Origin: Gracilibacteraceae bacterium
Lineage (GTDB): Bacteria > Bacillota > Desulfitobacteriia > Desulfitobacteriales > Syntrophobotulaceae
Direction: 5' to 3'
DNA: 5,192 nt
Assembly: GCA_031274335.1 (NCBI GenBank)
Contig: JAISQG010000034.1
Coordinates: 1 to 5,192, forward strand
In this document: positions 1-4,915 of the stretch, one piece after another
Position numbering within the stretch: the first letter of the stretch is position 1
Layout: the number at the start of each line of letters is the position of its first letter
Notes under the pieces: generated by a model
Told to the model about the DNA's origin: nothing
Databases searched by the model: none
What the model saw: only the letters and a program-made list of their open reading frames with translations
Translations under genes and position numbers: made by a program

Positions 1-150
1 CCGCGTGGCTCGCCTTTGCCCAGCTAGGCGTAAATCCCCTGGCGCCTTAATTTTGGACAGTTCCCAAACTACCGCTGAGGCAGGATAAGAATATATGAAA
101 GGAAAGCCAGCGGCCAGCTCGCAATGACGAGGCGGAAGCAAAGAATTAGC
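1..150. other. Upstream stretch without a supportable gene
   Basis: No convincing coding region is visible. One plus-strand frame is open from the left edge to a TAA at 48-50 and would encode a 15-residue tail, too short to identify; it could be the end of a gene lying outside the window. Three short complementary blocks are present: CGCCT at 11-15, AGGCG at 26-30 and CGCCT at 43-47. The middle block can pair with either neighbour, and the last block is followed by TTAATTTT. A fragment resembling a dispersed repeat lies at 117-130 and is listed separately. The stretch ends where the rfbD promoter begins. Confidence 0.5.
117..130 (-). repeat. Fragment resembling a dispersed CGTCATTGCGAG-type palindromic repeat
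   Basis: The plus strand reads GCTCGCAATGACGA, so the minus strand carries CGTCATTGCGAG. From memory, this 12-mer forms the ends of short intergenic palindromic elements found in many copies in unrelated bacterial genomes. Only one end is visible here and no second copy was found in the window, so this is either a decayed element or chance. It lies about 20 bp upstream of the -35 box of the rfbD promoter. Confidence 0.35.
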
Positions 151-151
151 C

Positions 152-180
152 TTGAATAATACTGTCTTTTCTATTATAAT
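152..180 (+). promoter_or_regulatory. Sigma-A/sigma-70 type promoter for rfbD
   Basis: The -35 box TTGAAT (152-157) is separated by exactly 17 bp from a perfect -10 box TATAAT (175-180). Transcription would start near 187, leaving a leader of about 26 nt before the rfbD ATG at 213. The promoter indicates that rfbD begins a transcription unit rather than continuing an upstream rfbA/rfbB operon. No obvious operator palindrome overlaps it. Confidence 0.75.
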
Positions 181-212
181 AGCGGTGGCAGCAAATATTT
201 GGGGTAAGACGA

Positions 213-1076
213 ATGAAATTTCTGGTCACGGGCGCGGGCGGCCAGCTCGGCTCCGATGTTTGCGCGGAATTGGCGCGGCGGGGCTTGGTTTGGCGGGGTG
301 TTGGCACCGCGGATTTTGACGTCACGGATGAAAAAGCCGTCCGGGCGTATATGGAAGATTTCTCGCCCGGCGCGGTGGTGCATTGCGCCGCTTACACCGC
401 CGTGGACGCGGCGGAGGACGACGGCGCCCGCTGCCGCGCAGTCAACACCGATGGCACGCGCCATATCGCCGAGGCCTGTGCCGCCCTGGGCGCCAAAATG
501 GTTTATATTTCCACGGATTATGTATTTCCCGGACGGGGAGACTCCTTTTACGAAACTGATGACCCGCCGGAACCCCTGAGCGTTTACGGTCGCGCCAAAT
601 TAGGCGGAGAGCGGGCCATGCGGGAAATATTGGCCCGCAGCTTCGTCGTCCGCATCTCCTGGGTTTTTGGGGCCGGCGGACCTAATTTTGTCAAAACCAT
701 GCTGCGCCTCGGCGCGGAGCGGGCGGAAATCAGCGTGGTCAGTGATCAGTTCGGCTCGCCGACTTATACGGCTGATCTGGCGCCGCTGCTCTGCGACCTG
801 GCTTTGAGTGAAAAATACGGCGTTTACCACGCCACGAACGAAGGAATTTGTTCCTGGGCGGAGTTCGCCGTCGCCATTATGCTGGAAGCGGGCTTGCCGG
901 CCCGGGTGGTGCCGGTGTCAAGCGGCGAGTATCCGGCGCGGGCGCCGCGGCCGTTTAATTCCCGCCTGAGCAAGGACAGCCTCACGCGGGCGGGGTTCGC
1001 CCGGCTCCCGCACTGGCGGGACGCGCTGCGGCGGTATTTGCGCGAATCGACGCTGAGAGAGGAAATGCTGCCATGA
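213..1076 (+). CDS. rfbD: dTDP-4-dehydrorhamnose reductase
   Basis: This cytosolic enzyme (RmlD) reduces dTDP-4-keto-L-rhamnose with NAD(P)H to dTDP-L-rhamnose, the last step of the pathway that supplies rhamnose for surface glycans. The 287-residue product has the usual family length. It is an extended short-chain dehydrogenase: an N-terminal Rossmann motif TGAGGQLG (residues 6-13), STDYVF at 100-105 with the catalytic-position Thr101, and YGRAK with Tyr125 and Lys129. The family-specific segments DQFGSPTYT (178-186) and RPFNSRLS (246-253) separate it from other sugar epimerases and dehydratases. The ATG at 213 places the Rossmann strand at the very N-terminus as expected; its Shine-Dalgarno is weak (GGGGT at 201-205). 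The stop overlaps the rfbC start as ATGA, implying translational coupling. Confidence 0.95.
   Translation: MKFLVTGAGGQLGSDVCAELARRGLVWRGVGTADFDVTDEKAVRAYMEDFSPGAVVHCAAYTAVDAAEDDGARCRAVNTDGTRHIAEACAALGAKMVYISTDYVFPGRGDSFYETDDPPEPLSVYGRAKLGGERAMREILARSFVVRISWVFGAGGPNFVKTMLRLGAERAEISVVSDQFGSPTYTADLAPLLCDLALSEKYGVYHATNEGICSWAEFAVAIMLEAGLPARVVPVSSGEYPARAPRPFNSRLSKDSLTRAGFARLPHWRDALRRYLRESTLREEMLP
1055..1064 (+). promoter_or_regulatory. Ribosome binding site of rfbC inside the end of rfbD
   Basis: The purine-rich stretch GAGAGAGGAA ends 8 nt before the ATG at 1073. It lies within the last codons of rfbD and supports the overlapping ATG as the rfbC start. Confidence 0.7.
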
Positions 1077-1660
1077 ATGTATTTAAAACGGATGTGCCGG
1101 ATGTCTATATTCTGGAGCCCGCTGTTTTCGGCGACGCCAGAGGCTGGTTCATGGAAAGCTGGTCCAAGCGCGCGATGGAGGCGGCCGGGCTCCGCTATGA
1201 TTTTATTCAGGATAACCATTCTTTTTCCGCGGTAAAACATACGCTGCGCGGCCTGCATTTTCAGCACGGCGCCCACGCCCAGGCCAAGCTGGTGCGCTGC
1301 ACGCGGGGGCGCGTGCTGGACGCGGCGGTGGATCTCCGGCGCGGCAGCCCCACTTACCTTCGCTGGGTCGCCGTGGAGCTGTCAGCGGAAAACAAACGGC
1401 AATTGCTGATTCCCAGGGGCTTTGCTCATGCCTTCCTGACTTTGACGGACGAGGTGGAATTTCTTTACCGGGCCGACAATTTCTACGCGCCGGACGCCGA
1501 ACGAAGCATCCGCTGGGACGACCCGGACATCGGTCTCCGTTGGCCGGCGGCCCGGCCGATGCTGTCGGAAAAGGATAAAAACGCCCCGTTTCTTCGGGAC
1601 AGCGACGCGGATTTCGTTTATGGGGAATTTTTAAGCGGCGGGAAAGAAGGATTCGCATGA
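1073..1660 (+). CDS. rfbC: dTDP-4-dehydrorhamnose 3,5-epimerase
   Basis: RmlC epimerises dTDP-4-keto-6-deoxy-D-glucose at C3 and C5 to give dTDP-4-keto-L-rhamnose, the substrate of RfbD, in the cytosol. The 195-residue product is close to the usual 180-190. It shows the cupin-type RmlC signature: LRGLHFQ at 58-64 with His62 at the catalytic-base position and Arg59 for substrate phosphate, QAKLVRC with Lys72, IPRGFAHAF at 113-121 with His119, Tyr132 in the LYRADNFYAP segment, and LSEKDKNAP with Asp168 partnering the histidine. All key residues are present, so it should be active. It follows rfbD with a 4-bp overlap, so the order is D then C, opposite to the reaction order. No terminator is seen after it. 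Its own stop overlaps another ATG (1657). Confidence 0.95.
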   Translation: MNVFKTDVPDVYILEPAVFGDARGWFMESWSKRAMEAAGLRYDFIQDNHSFSAVKHTLRGLHFQHGAHAQAKLVRCTRGRVLDAAVDLRRGSPTYLRWVAVELSAENKRQLLIPRGFAHAFLTLTDEVEFLYRADNFYAPDAERSIRWDDPDIGLRWPAARPMLSEKDKNAPFLRDSDADFVYGEFLSGGKEGFA

Positions 1661-1737
1661 AAATAAAGATAAACATGATATGCCTCTCCGCTTATAAACC
1701 GGGCAAGGCGAAAGAAAAACAGGCGTCCAATGGATAA
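1657..1737 (+). CDS. Possible 26-residue small ORF between rfbC and the amidohydrolase
   Basis: An ATG at 1657 overlaps the rfbC stop (ATGA), exactly as rfbC overlaps rfbD. It is preceded by AAGAAGG (1644-1650) six nt upstream, a better Shine-Dalgarno than either rfbD or the following amidohydrolase has. The frame runs 26 codons to a TAA at 1735-1737, eight bp past the start of the amidohydrolase. The peptide begins MKIKINMICLSAY and is rich in lysine; I recognise no domain, signal peptide or known leader peptide. Its ATA- and AAA-rich start is unlike the GC-rich codons of its neighbours, as expected for an untranslated spacer. It may be a real small protein, a coupling ORF that delivers ribosomes to the next gene, or chance. 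Confidence 0.3.
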   Translation: MKIKINMICLSAYKPGKAKEKQASNG

Positions 1738-2932
1738 AGCGCCGCAAGCTCAAACAGAACTCCTGCTCGCCGGCATCGCGCCGCGAGTGACGAAATACCG
1801 CCGGGAACTGCATCGCATCCCGGAGGAATCTTTTCGCGAATATAAAACCACGGCGTACCTGGAAAAAACCTTGAAGGCTTTGGGCGAGGCGGCGGGGGAA
1901 ACCCTGACCTTTATCCGTCCGGCGGCCACCGGCCTCGTGGCCGTGCTGTCCCGCGGCCGCGGCCCGGCGCTTGGCCTGCGCGCCGACATAGACGCGCTGC
2001 GCCAGCGGGAAGAGACGGGCTGCGCTTACGCGTCGGAGCATCCGGAATTTATGCACGCCTGCGGGCATGACGGTCATATGGCCATGCTGCTCGGCGTGGC
2101 GGAAGCGCTCATGGCCATGCGCGGGCATTGGGCGGGCGAAGCGCGCTTTATTTTTCAGCACGCGGAAGAAACCCATCCGGGCGGCGCGCGGGAAATAGCG
2201 GCCAGCGGCGCGCTGGACGGCCTTGATTACGTGCTGGCCACCCATTTGTGGAGCACGCTGCCCGTCGGGACAATCGGACTAACGCCGGGGCCGTTCATGG
2301 CGGCGCCGGACAATTTTATCATCACGCTGCGCGGACGCGGAGGGCACGCGGCCATGCCGGATAAAACGGTGGATCCGGTGACGGTCGGCGCTCATGTGAT
2401 CCTGGCGTTGCAGACCATGCTCACGCGCCAGATCGACCCCTTGCAAAGCATTGTGCTCTCTGTCACCAGCATGGCCGGAGGCACAGCTTTCAACATTATT
2501 CCGGATGAAGTGGCGCTGAAAGGCACCTTGCGCGTTTTTGACGAAGAATTGCGCTCGCTGGCGCGGAAAAAAATCGCCGTTGTGACGGAAGGAGTATGCG
2601 CCGCTTTTGGCGCGGAATGCGCGACGGAATTCATTGATGGTTACAATGTGGTTGACAACGACCCGGCATTGACCGAGCGGCTGGCGGCTGTTTTCCGGCG
2701 TGATTTGCCGGAGATAAACGTGCGGCGCGTTGACCCGCTTATGTGCGGGGAAGATTTTTCCGTTTACCAGAAATACGCTCCCGGCGTCATGTTCCTGACC
2801 GGCGCGGGCAATCCGGCCAAAGGCGCCGCGCATCCGCAGCATCACGCCAAATTTCAGATAGACGAGGACAGCCTGTTCATCGGCCTGCGCGCGCTGACCG
2901 CCGGGGCGCTGGACTTGTTTCAGGCGCGCTGA
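1730..2932 (+). CDS. M20-family metallo-amidohydrolase (N-acyl amino acid/hippurate hydrolase-like)
   Basis: This is a 400-residue cytosolic metalloenzyme of peptidase family M20, subfamily D, which includes hippurate hydrolase, N-acyl-L-amino acid amidohydrolases and plant auxin-conjugate hydrolases. These cleave an amide bond to release an amino acid. Visible motifs are RELHRIPEESF near the N-terminus (25-35), LRADIDAL (83-90), the metal site ACGHDGH (110-116, with Cys111 and His113), HAEET (144-148) with the catalytic Glu146 and metal-position Glu147, ATHLW with His172, and HPQHH with a C-terminal ligand at His371 or His372. The lid/dimerisation domain spans about 192-300. The set is complete, so it is probably active. 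The substrate cannot be read from sequence; N-acetyl-diaminopimelate deacetylase is a possible relative. ATG 1730 is the only upstream start in frame; its Shine-Dalgarno is weak (AGG at 1721-1723). It lies 69 bp after rfbC with no terminator or promoter seen between, so co-transcription is likely. Its end overlaps the convergent surface-protein gene by 13 bp. Confidence 0.9.
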   Translation: MDKAPQAQTELLLAGIAPRVTKYRRELHRIPEESFREYKTTAYLEKTLKALGEAAGETLTFIRPAATGLVAVLSRGRGPALGLRADIDALRQREETGCAYASEHPEFMHACGHDGHMAMLLGVAEALMAMRGHWAGEARFIFQHAEETHPGGAREIAASGALDGLDYVLATHLWSTLPVGTIGLTPGPFMAAPDNFIITLRGRGGHAAMPDKTVDPVTVGAHVILALQTMLTRQIDPLQSIVLSVTSMAGGTAFNIIPDEVALKGTLRVFDEELRSLARKKIAVVTEGVCAAFGAECATEFIDGYNVVDNDPALTERLAAVFRRDLPEINVRRVDPLMCGEDFSVYQKYAPGVMFLTGAGNPAKGAAHPQHHAKFQIDEDSLFIGLRALTAGALDLFQAR

Positions 2933-4047
2933 CGCTTATCCCGCAGTCTCAGCTTGAGCCAGACAGCGCCGAGGAACGCCGCGACTCCGAGCGCCGCCAG
3001 CGGCTGACCTGTTTTGGGGTTGTCGGATGGCGTGCCCGGATTATCCGCTGTGGCGGGCGTCCCCGTGGTATCAGGGCCGGACGGATCGGATGGCTCACCG
3101 GTGTCCGTGCCCGGCGTATCCGGCCCTTGCCCCGAAACCGTGTACAGGACGCGAATCACCGTGCCGTCCTGCGCGGAAAGAGGCAGGGCATCCGCGAGCA
3201 TTCCGGACGGATAGCCGGCCGGCAGGAATTTATCAACATCCACGGCGCCGGCCGCGATTTGCGTTCCCCGTTTTACCGTAAAAGTCTCGCGGCCGATATA
3301 GTCGCCCGTCAGCGTATCTTTGAAATATTCCACAATGTAGGTGACATTGTCGCTGTCGTCCTCCTCGTAAGCCCGAAAAACCACATCGATGACAAAATCA
3401 TCCCAGGGCATGGCCCAGAGCAGATATCCCTCGCCCTGTAATTGCGCCAGGATGTCGGCGCCGTAATTGTCATGGATATAAGCCAGGGTGTAGCCATACG
3501 GCAGGCCGGGCGGACTGAGGCTGATATTGCTGTCCGGCCCCGTCCCCGTGGCGGTATCCAGCCTATTGATGTAAACAGTGTCGAAATCATTGCCATATAC
3601 GTCACAGGTGTAAAATGGGGCGTTGCTCACGCCGTCCAAATAATAATTTACATGATAGTAATACTGCTGATGGTAATCCACAATAAAATCAATCTGCTGG
3701 CTGCCGGTATTATTTTCTAAACCGGCCGGGCTTTTGAGTTCGGCTTCGTCATTGATGGAATTGTTGTTGACGTCAGACTCGCGCAAAACCCCTGTCTTAT
3801 AATGCGGGTGGCTGAGAGAATCGCGGCCGTAGTCCATGTCTATGTCAGAGTAATAAAAAATTTTGCTGCCGGAATCGTTTGTAAGCACATCATCCACTAG
3901 ATCCTCGGGGCCGTACACGTAAAACGGGACTTCGTAATAAGACACAAAAGCCTGATCGGCCGCGGCCGCGGCCGGTAACAAGAGGCCAGTCAGCAGGGCG
4001 GCGGCAAACAGGAACAGCAAAACCCGGAGTGTTTTTTGCTTACGCAT
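2920..4047 (-). CDS. Secreted, probably sortase-anchored surface protein with degenerate MucBP/InlB-like repeats
   Basis: I do not recognise this 375-residue protein as a named family. Residues 1-30 form a clear signal peptide: basic start, hydrophobic core and an AAAAA-D cleavage region. Residues 31-125 match nothing I know but include DVNNNSINDEAE (92-103), which fits an EF-hand-type calcium loop. Residues about 128-226 and 235-303 look like two divergent MucBP/InlB-type repeats; each opens with a V-x-Y-Y/F-x-D strand (VNYYLDG, VEYFKD) and closes with a hydrophobic strand (VIDVVF, IRVLYT). A Pro/Thr/Gly/Asp linker (304-341) precedes NPKTG (343-347), a hydrophobic stretch (350-364) and an Arg/Lys-rich tail. 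The mature part is rich in Tyr (28 residues) and Asp. The role may be adhesion or wall structure, by inference only. The Shine-Dalgarno GAGGT (plus-strand 4054-4058) lies 6 nt before the ATG. The gene is monocistronic, opposite to all its neighbours, with its own promoter. Confidence 0.85.
   Translation of the reverse strand: MRKQKTLRVLLFLFAAALLTGLLLPAAAAADQAFVSYYEVPFYVYGPEDLVDDVLTNDSGSKIFYYSDIDMDYGRDSLSHPHYKTGVLRESDVNNNSINDEAELKSPAGLENNTGSQQIDFIVDYHQQYYYHVNYYLDGVSNAPFYTCDVYGNDFDTVYINRLDTATGTGPDSNISLSPPGLPYGYTLAYIHDNYGADILAQLQGEGYLLWAMPWDDFVIDVVFRAYEEDDSDNVTYIVEYFKDTLTGDYIGRETFTVKRGTQIAAGAVDVDKFLPAGYPSGMLADALPLSAQDGTVIRVLYTVSGQGPDTPGTDTGEPSDPSGPDTTGTPATADNPGTPSDNPKTGQPLAALGVAAFLGAVWLKLRLRDKRQRA
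3007..3021 (-). other. NPKTG cell-wall sorting motif
   Basis: Codons for N343-P-K-T-G347 are followed after two residues by a hydrophobic stretch (350-364) and a tail with seven Arg/Lys residues, the standard three-part sorting signal. NPKTG is a variant of LPXTG; in Bacillus anthracis the same pentapeptide in IsdC is processed by sortase B. No sortase gene lies in this window, so the cognate enzyme is unknown. Confidence 0.75.
3139..3345 (-). repeat. Second MucBP/InlB-like repeat of the surface protein (residues 235-303)
   Basis: This segment runs from VTYIVEYFKDTLTGDYIG through a central KRGTQIAAGAVDVDKFLPAGY to the closing strand VIRVLYT. The order of an opening Y-x-V-E-Y strand, G-T-x-I, a Pro-Ala-Gly-Tyr turn and a closing I-x-V-x-Y strand matches the beta-grasp-like MucBP and Listeria-Bacteroides repeats common in Gram-positive surface proteins. 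It is the better conserved of the two copies. Confidence 0.6.
3370..3666 (-). repeat. First, longer and degenerate MucBP-like repeat (residues 128-226)
   Basis: This segment has the same strand order as the second copy: YYYHVNYYLDG at the start, a central VYGNDFDTVYINRLD followed by PPGLPYGYTLAY, and the closing VIDVVF. An extra 25-30 residues before the closing strand (about 190-217) make it longer than a typical repeat. The assignment rests on pattern only. Confidence 0.45.
3958..4047 (-). other. Signal peptide of the surface protein (residues 1-30)
   Basis: The N-terminus is MRKQKTLR (basic), followed by a hydrophobic core of Val, Leu, Phe and Ala (residues 9-24) and an alanine run ending at residue 30 before Asp31. 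This is a classical Sec signal for signal peptidase I; there is no lipobox cysteine, so it is not a lipoprotein. Confidence 0.85.
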
Positions 4048-4072
4048 TATAATACCTCATTTCTAAAAATTG

Positions 4073-4100
4073 CCGGCTGAACGAGTCTTTCGTCAGCGGG
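4073..4100 (-). promoter_or_regulatory. Hairpin in the leader of the surface-protein mRNA
   Basis: Read on the minus strand, GCTGACGA pairs with TCGTTCAGC around a 5-nt loop, with one bulged T. A C-C mismatch and a further CC/GG pair extend the stem to about ten base pairs. It lies in the predicted leader between the promoter and the Shine-Dalgarno and is followed by CAATTTTTAG, a short interrupted U tract. It could act as an attenuator or stabilise the mRNA 5' end, or have no role. Confidence 0.4.
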
Positions 4101-4127
4101 GATTCAAAACTTTTGCCATTGTTCAAT

Positions 4128-4157
4128 ATATTACCACAGGTATGGCGGCCGGGTCAA
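4128..4157 (-). promoter_or_regulatory. Sigma-A type promoter for the surface-protein gene
   Basis: On the minus strand, TTGACC (plus-strand 4152-4157) is followed after 18 bp by TAATAT (4128-4133). The -35 box matches consensus at 5 of 6 positions and the -10 box at 4 of 6. Transcription would start near 4121, giving a leader of about 70 nt that contains the hairpin at 4073-4100. Confidence 0.55.
4139..4147 (+). repeat. Direct repeat GGTATGGCG, copy 1
   Basis: The 9-mer recurs exactly at 4195-4203 in the same orientation. This copy lies in the -35/-10 spacer of the minus-strand promoter. It may be a regulator site or chance in GC-rich sequence. Confidence 0.3.
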
Positions 4158-4180
4158 TAAAAAATTATGACAGGGTGCAA

Positions 4181-4209
4181 TTGCGTTCGGCGGCGGTATG
4201 GCGTATAAT
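4181..4209 (+). promoter_or_regulatory. Sigma-A type promoter for the zinc peptidase-rsmB pair
   Basis: TTGCGT (4181-4186) is separated by 17 bp from a perfect TATAAT (4204-4209). Transcription would start near 4216, leaving a leader of about 25 nt that carries the Shine-Dalgarno TAGGAG (4228-4233), 7 nt before the ATG at 4241. The -35 box lies only 23 bp from the -35 box of the opposing surface-gene promoter; the AT-rich stretch AATAAAAAATTATGA between them could serve as an upstream element for either. Confidence 0.7.
4195..4203 (+). repeat. Direct repeat GGTATGGCG, copy 2
   Basis: This is the second exact copy of the 9-mer at 4139-4147. It abuts the upstream edge of the -10 box of the plus-strand promoter, so a protein bound here would block RNA polymerase. 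Confidence 0.3.
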
Positions 4210-4240
4210 AAAAATAATTTCACAGGATAGGAGCGATGAC

Positions 4241-4915
4241 ATGTACTTTTGGTGTATGATAATTCCGGCGCTCATTCTCGTGCTTTGCGCGCAATTTGCC
4301 GTAAAAGGAACTTACCGCAAATACTCGCGCGTCCAGAGCAGAGCGGGGCAAAGCGGAGCGGCGGTCGCGCGCCGGCTGCTTGACCGCCACGGCCTCTATG
4401 ATGTGCCGGTGGAGCGGATTCGCGGCAATCTGACGGATCATTATGACCCGCGCCACCGGGCGGTGCGCCTGAGTGAAGGAGTTTATGACGGAGCTTCGAT
4501 TGCTTCTGTGGCCGTGGCCGCGCACGAAACGGGCCACGCGGTTCAGCACGCGGAGCATTACGCTCCGCTGGCCATGCGCAGCGCGATTTTGCCCGTCGCC
4601 TCCTTTGGCAGCAGCGCCGGCGTTGCCCTTTTTCTGCTCGGACTGTTCATTCAGGCCATCCCTTTTTTGATGGAGCTGGGCATTGTTTTGTTCGCCTGCG
4701 CGGTTCTGTTCCAGGTGGTGACGCTGCCGGTGGAATTCAACGCCAGCAGCCGCGCCCTGGAATTTCTTGGCAGCGAAGCCATTTTGAACGGGCATGAGGA
4801 AAACAGCGGCGCGCGCAAAATGCTGAACGCGGCGGCCTTGACCTATGTGGCGGCCGCCATCATGGCCGTTTTGCAGTTGTTGCGTTTCGTCCTGATTGCC
4901 AGCGGCCGCAATTGA
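4241..4915 (+). CDS. Membrane zinc metallopeptidase, YugP family
   Basis: The 224-residue product belongs to the neutral zinc metallopeptidase family typified by Bacillus subtilis YugP (Zn_peptidase_2). Physiological substrates are not well established. The N-terminus is a membrane helix (about 4-20). LTDHYDPRHRAVRLSEGVYD (64-83) is the family's conserved lead-in to the zinc site AAHETGHAVQH (93-103), with HExxH ligands His95 and His99 and catalytic Glu96. LPVEFNASSRA (162-172) supplies the likely third ligand, Glu165. Further hydrophobic helices lie at about 120-140, 144-162 and 199-220. The start at 4241 is chosen because it follows TAGGAG by 7 nt and gives the usual length; the frame is open upstream to 4070, but a start there would precede the promoter. 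It is followed by rsmB with overlapping stop and start, a pairing I recall from Clostridia, where fmt often lies upstream; here it has its own promoter instead. Confidence 0.92.
   Translation: MYFWCMIIPALILVLCAQFAVKGTYRKYSRVQSRAGQSGAAVARRLLDRHGLYDVPVERIRGNLTDHYDPRHRAVRLSEGVYDGASIASVAVAAHETGHAVQHAEHYAPLAMRSAILPVASFGSSAGVALFLLGLFIQAIPFLMELGIVLFACAVLFQVVTLPVEFNASSRALEFLGSEAILNGHEENSGARKMLNAAALTYVAAAIMAVLQLLRFVLIASGRN

Noticed and set aside
3..50. Open frame from the left edge ending at TAA, encoding a 15-residue tail
   Set aside because: Too short to identify or to distinguish from chance; it is mentioned only as a possible end of a gene outside the window.
95..127. Ten-codon ORF starting at ATG 95 with AGGA upstream
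   Set aside because: It is very short, lies upstream of the rfbD promoter and overlaps the repeat-like core; nothing beyond chance supports it.
110..249. 12-bp direct repeat GCGGCCAGCTCG at 110-121 and 238-249
   Set aside because: The second copy encodes the conserved Rossmann glycine motif of RfbD, and about one such 12-mer pair is expected by chance in a GC-rich window of this size.
1661..1729. Possible terminator between rfbC and the amidohydrolase
   Set aside because: Only a four-base complementarity (GCCT/AGGC) with a long loop and no U tract was found.
824..2245. Long minus-strand open frames opposite rfbD, rfbC and the amidohydrolase
   Set aside because: Their translations are rich in Arg, Ala and His, match no family and lie opposite genes with complete catalytic motifs; such frames are typical shadows in GC-rich DNA.
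2743..3720. Plus-strand open frames opposite the surface-protein gene
   Set aside because: They lack recognisable domains and good ribosome binding sites, while the minus-strand frame has a signal peptide, repeats and a sorting signal in the right order.
4070..4240. 57-codon N-terminal extension of the zinc peptidase
   Set aside because: It would begin upstream of the predicted promoter and ribosome binding site, and the family normally starts with the membrane helix seen at 4241.
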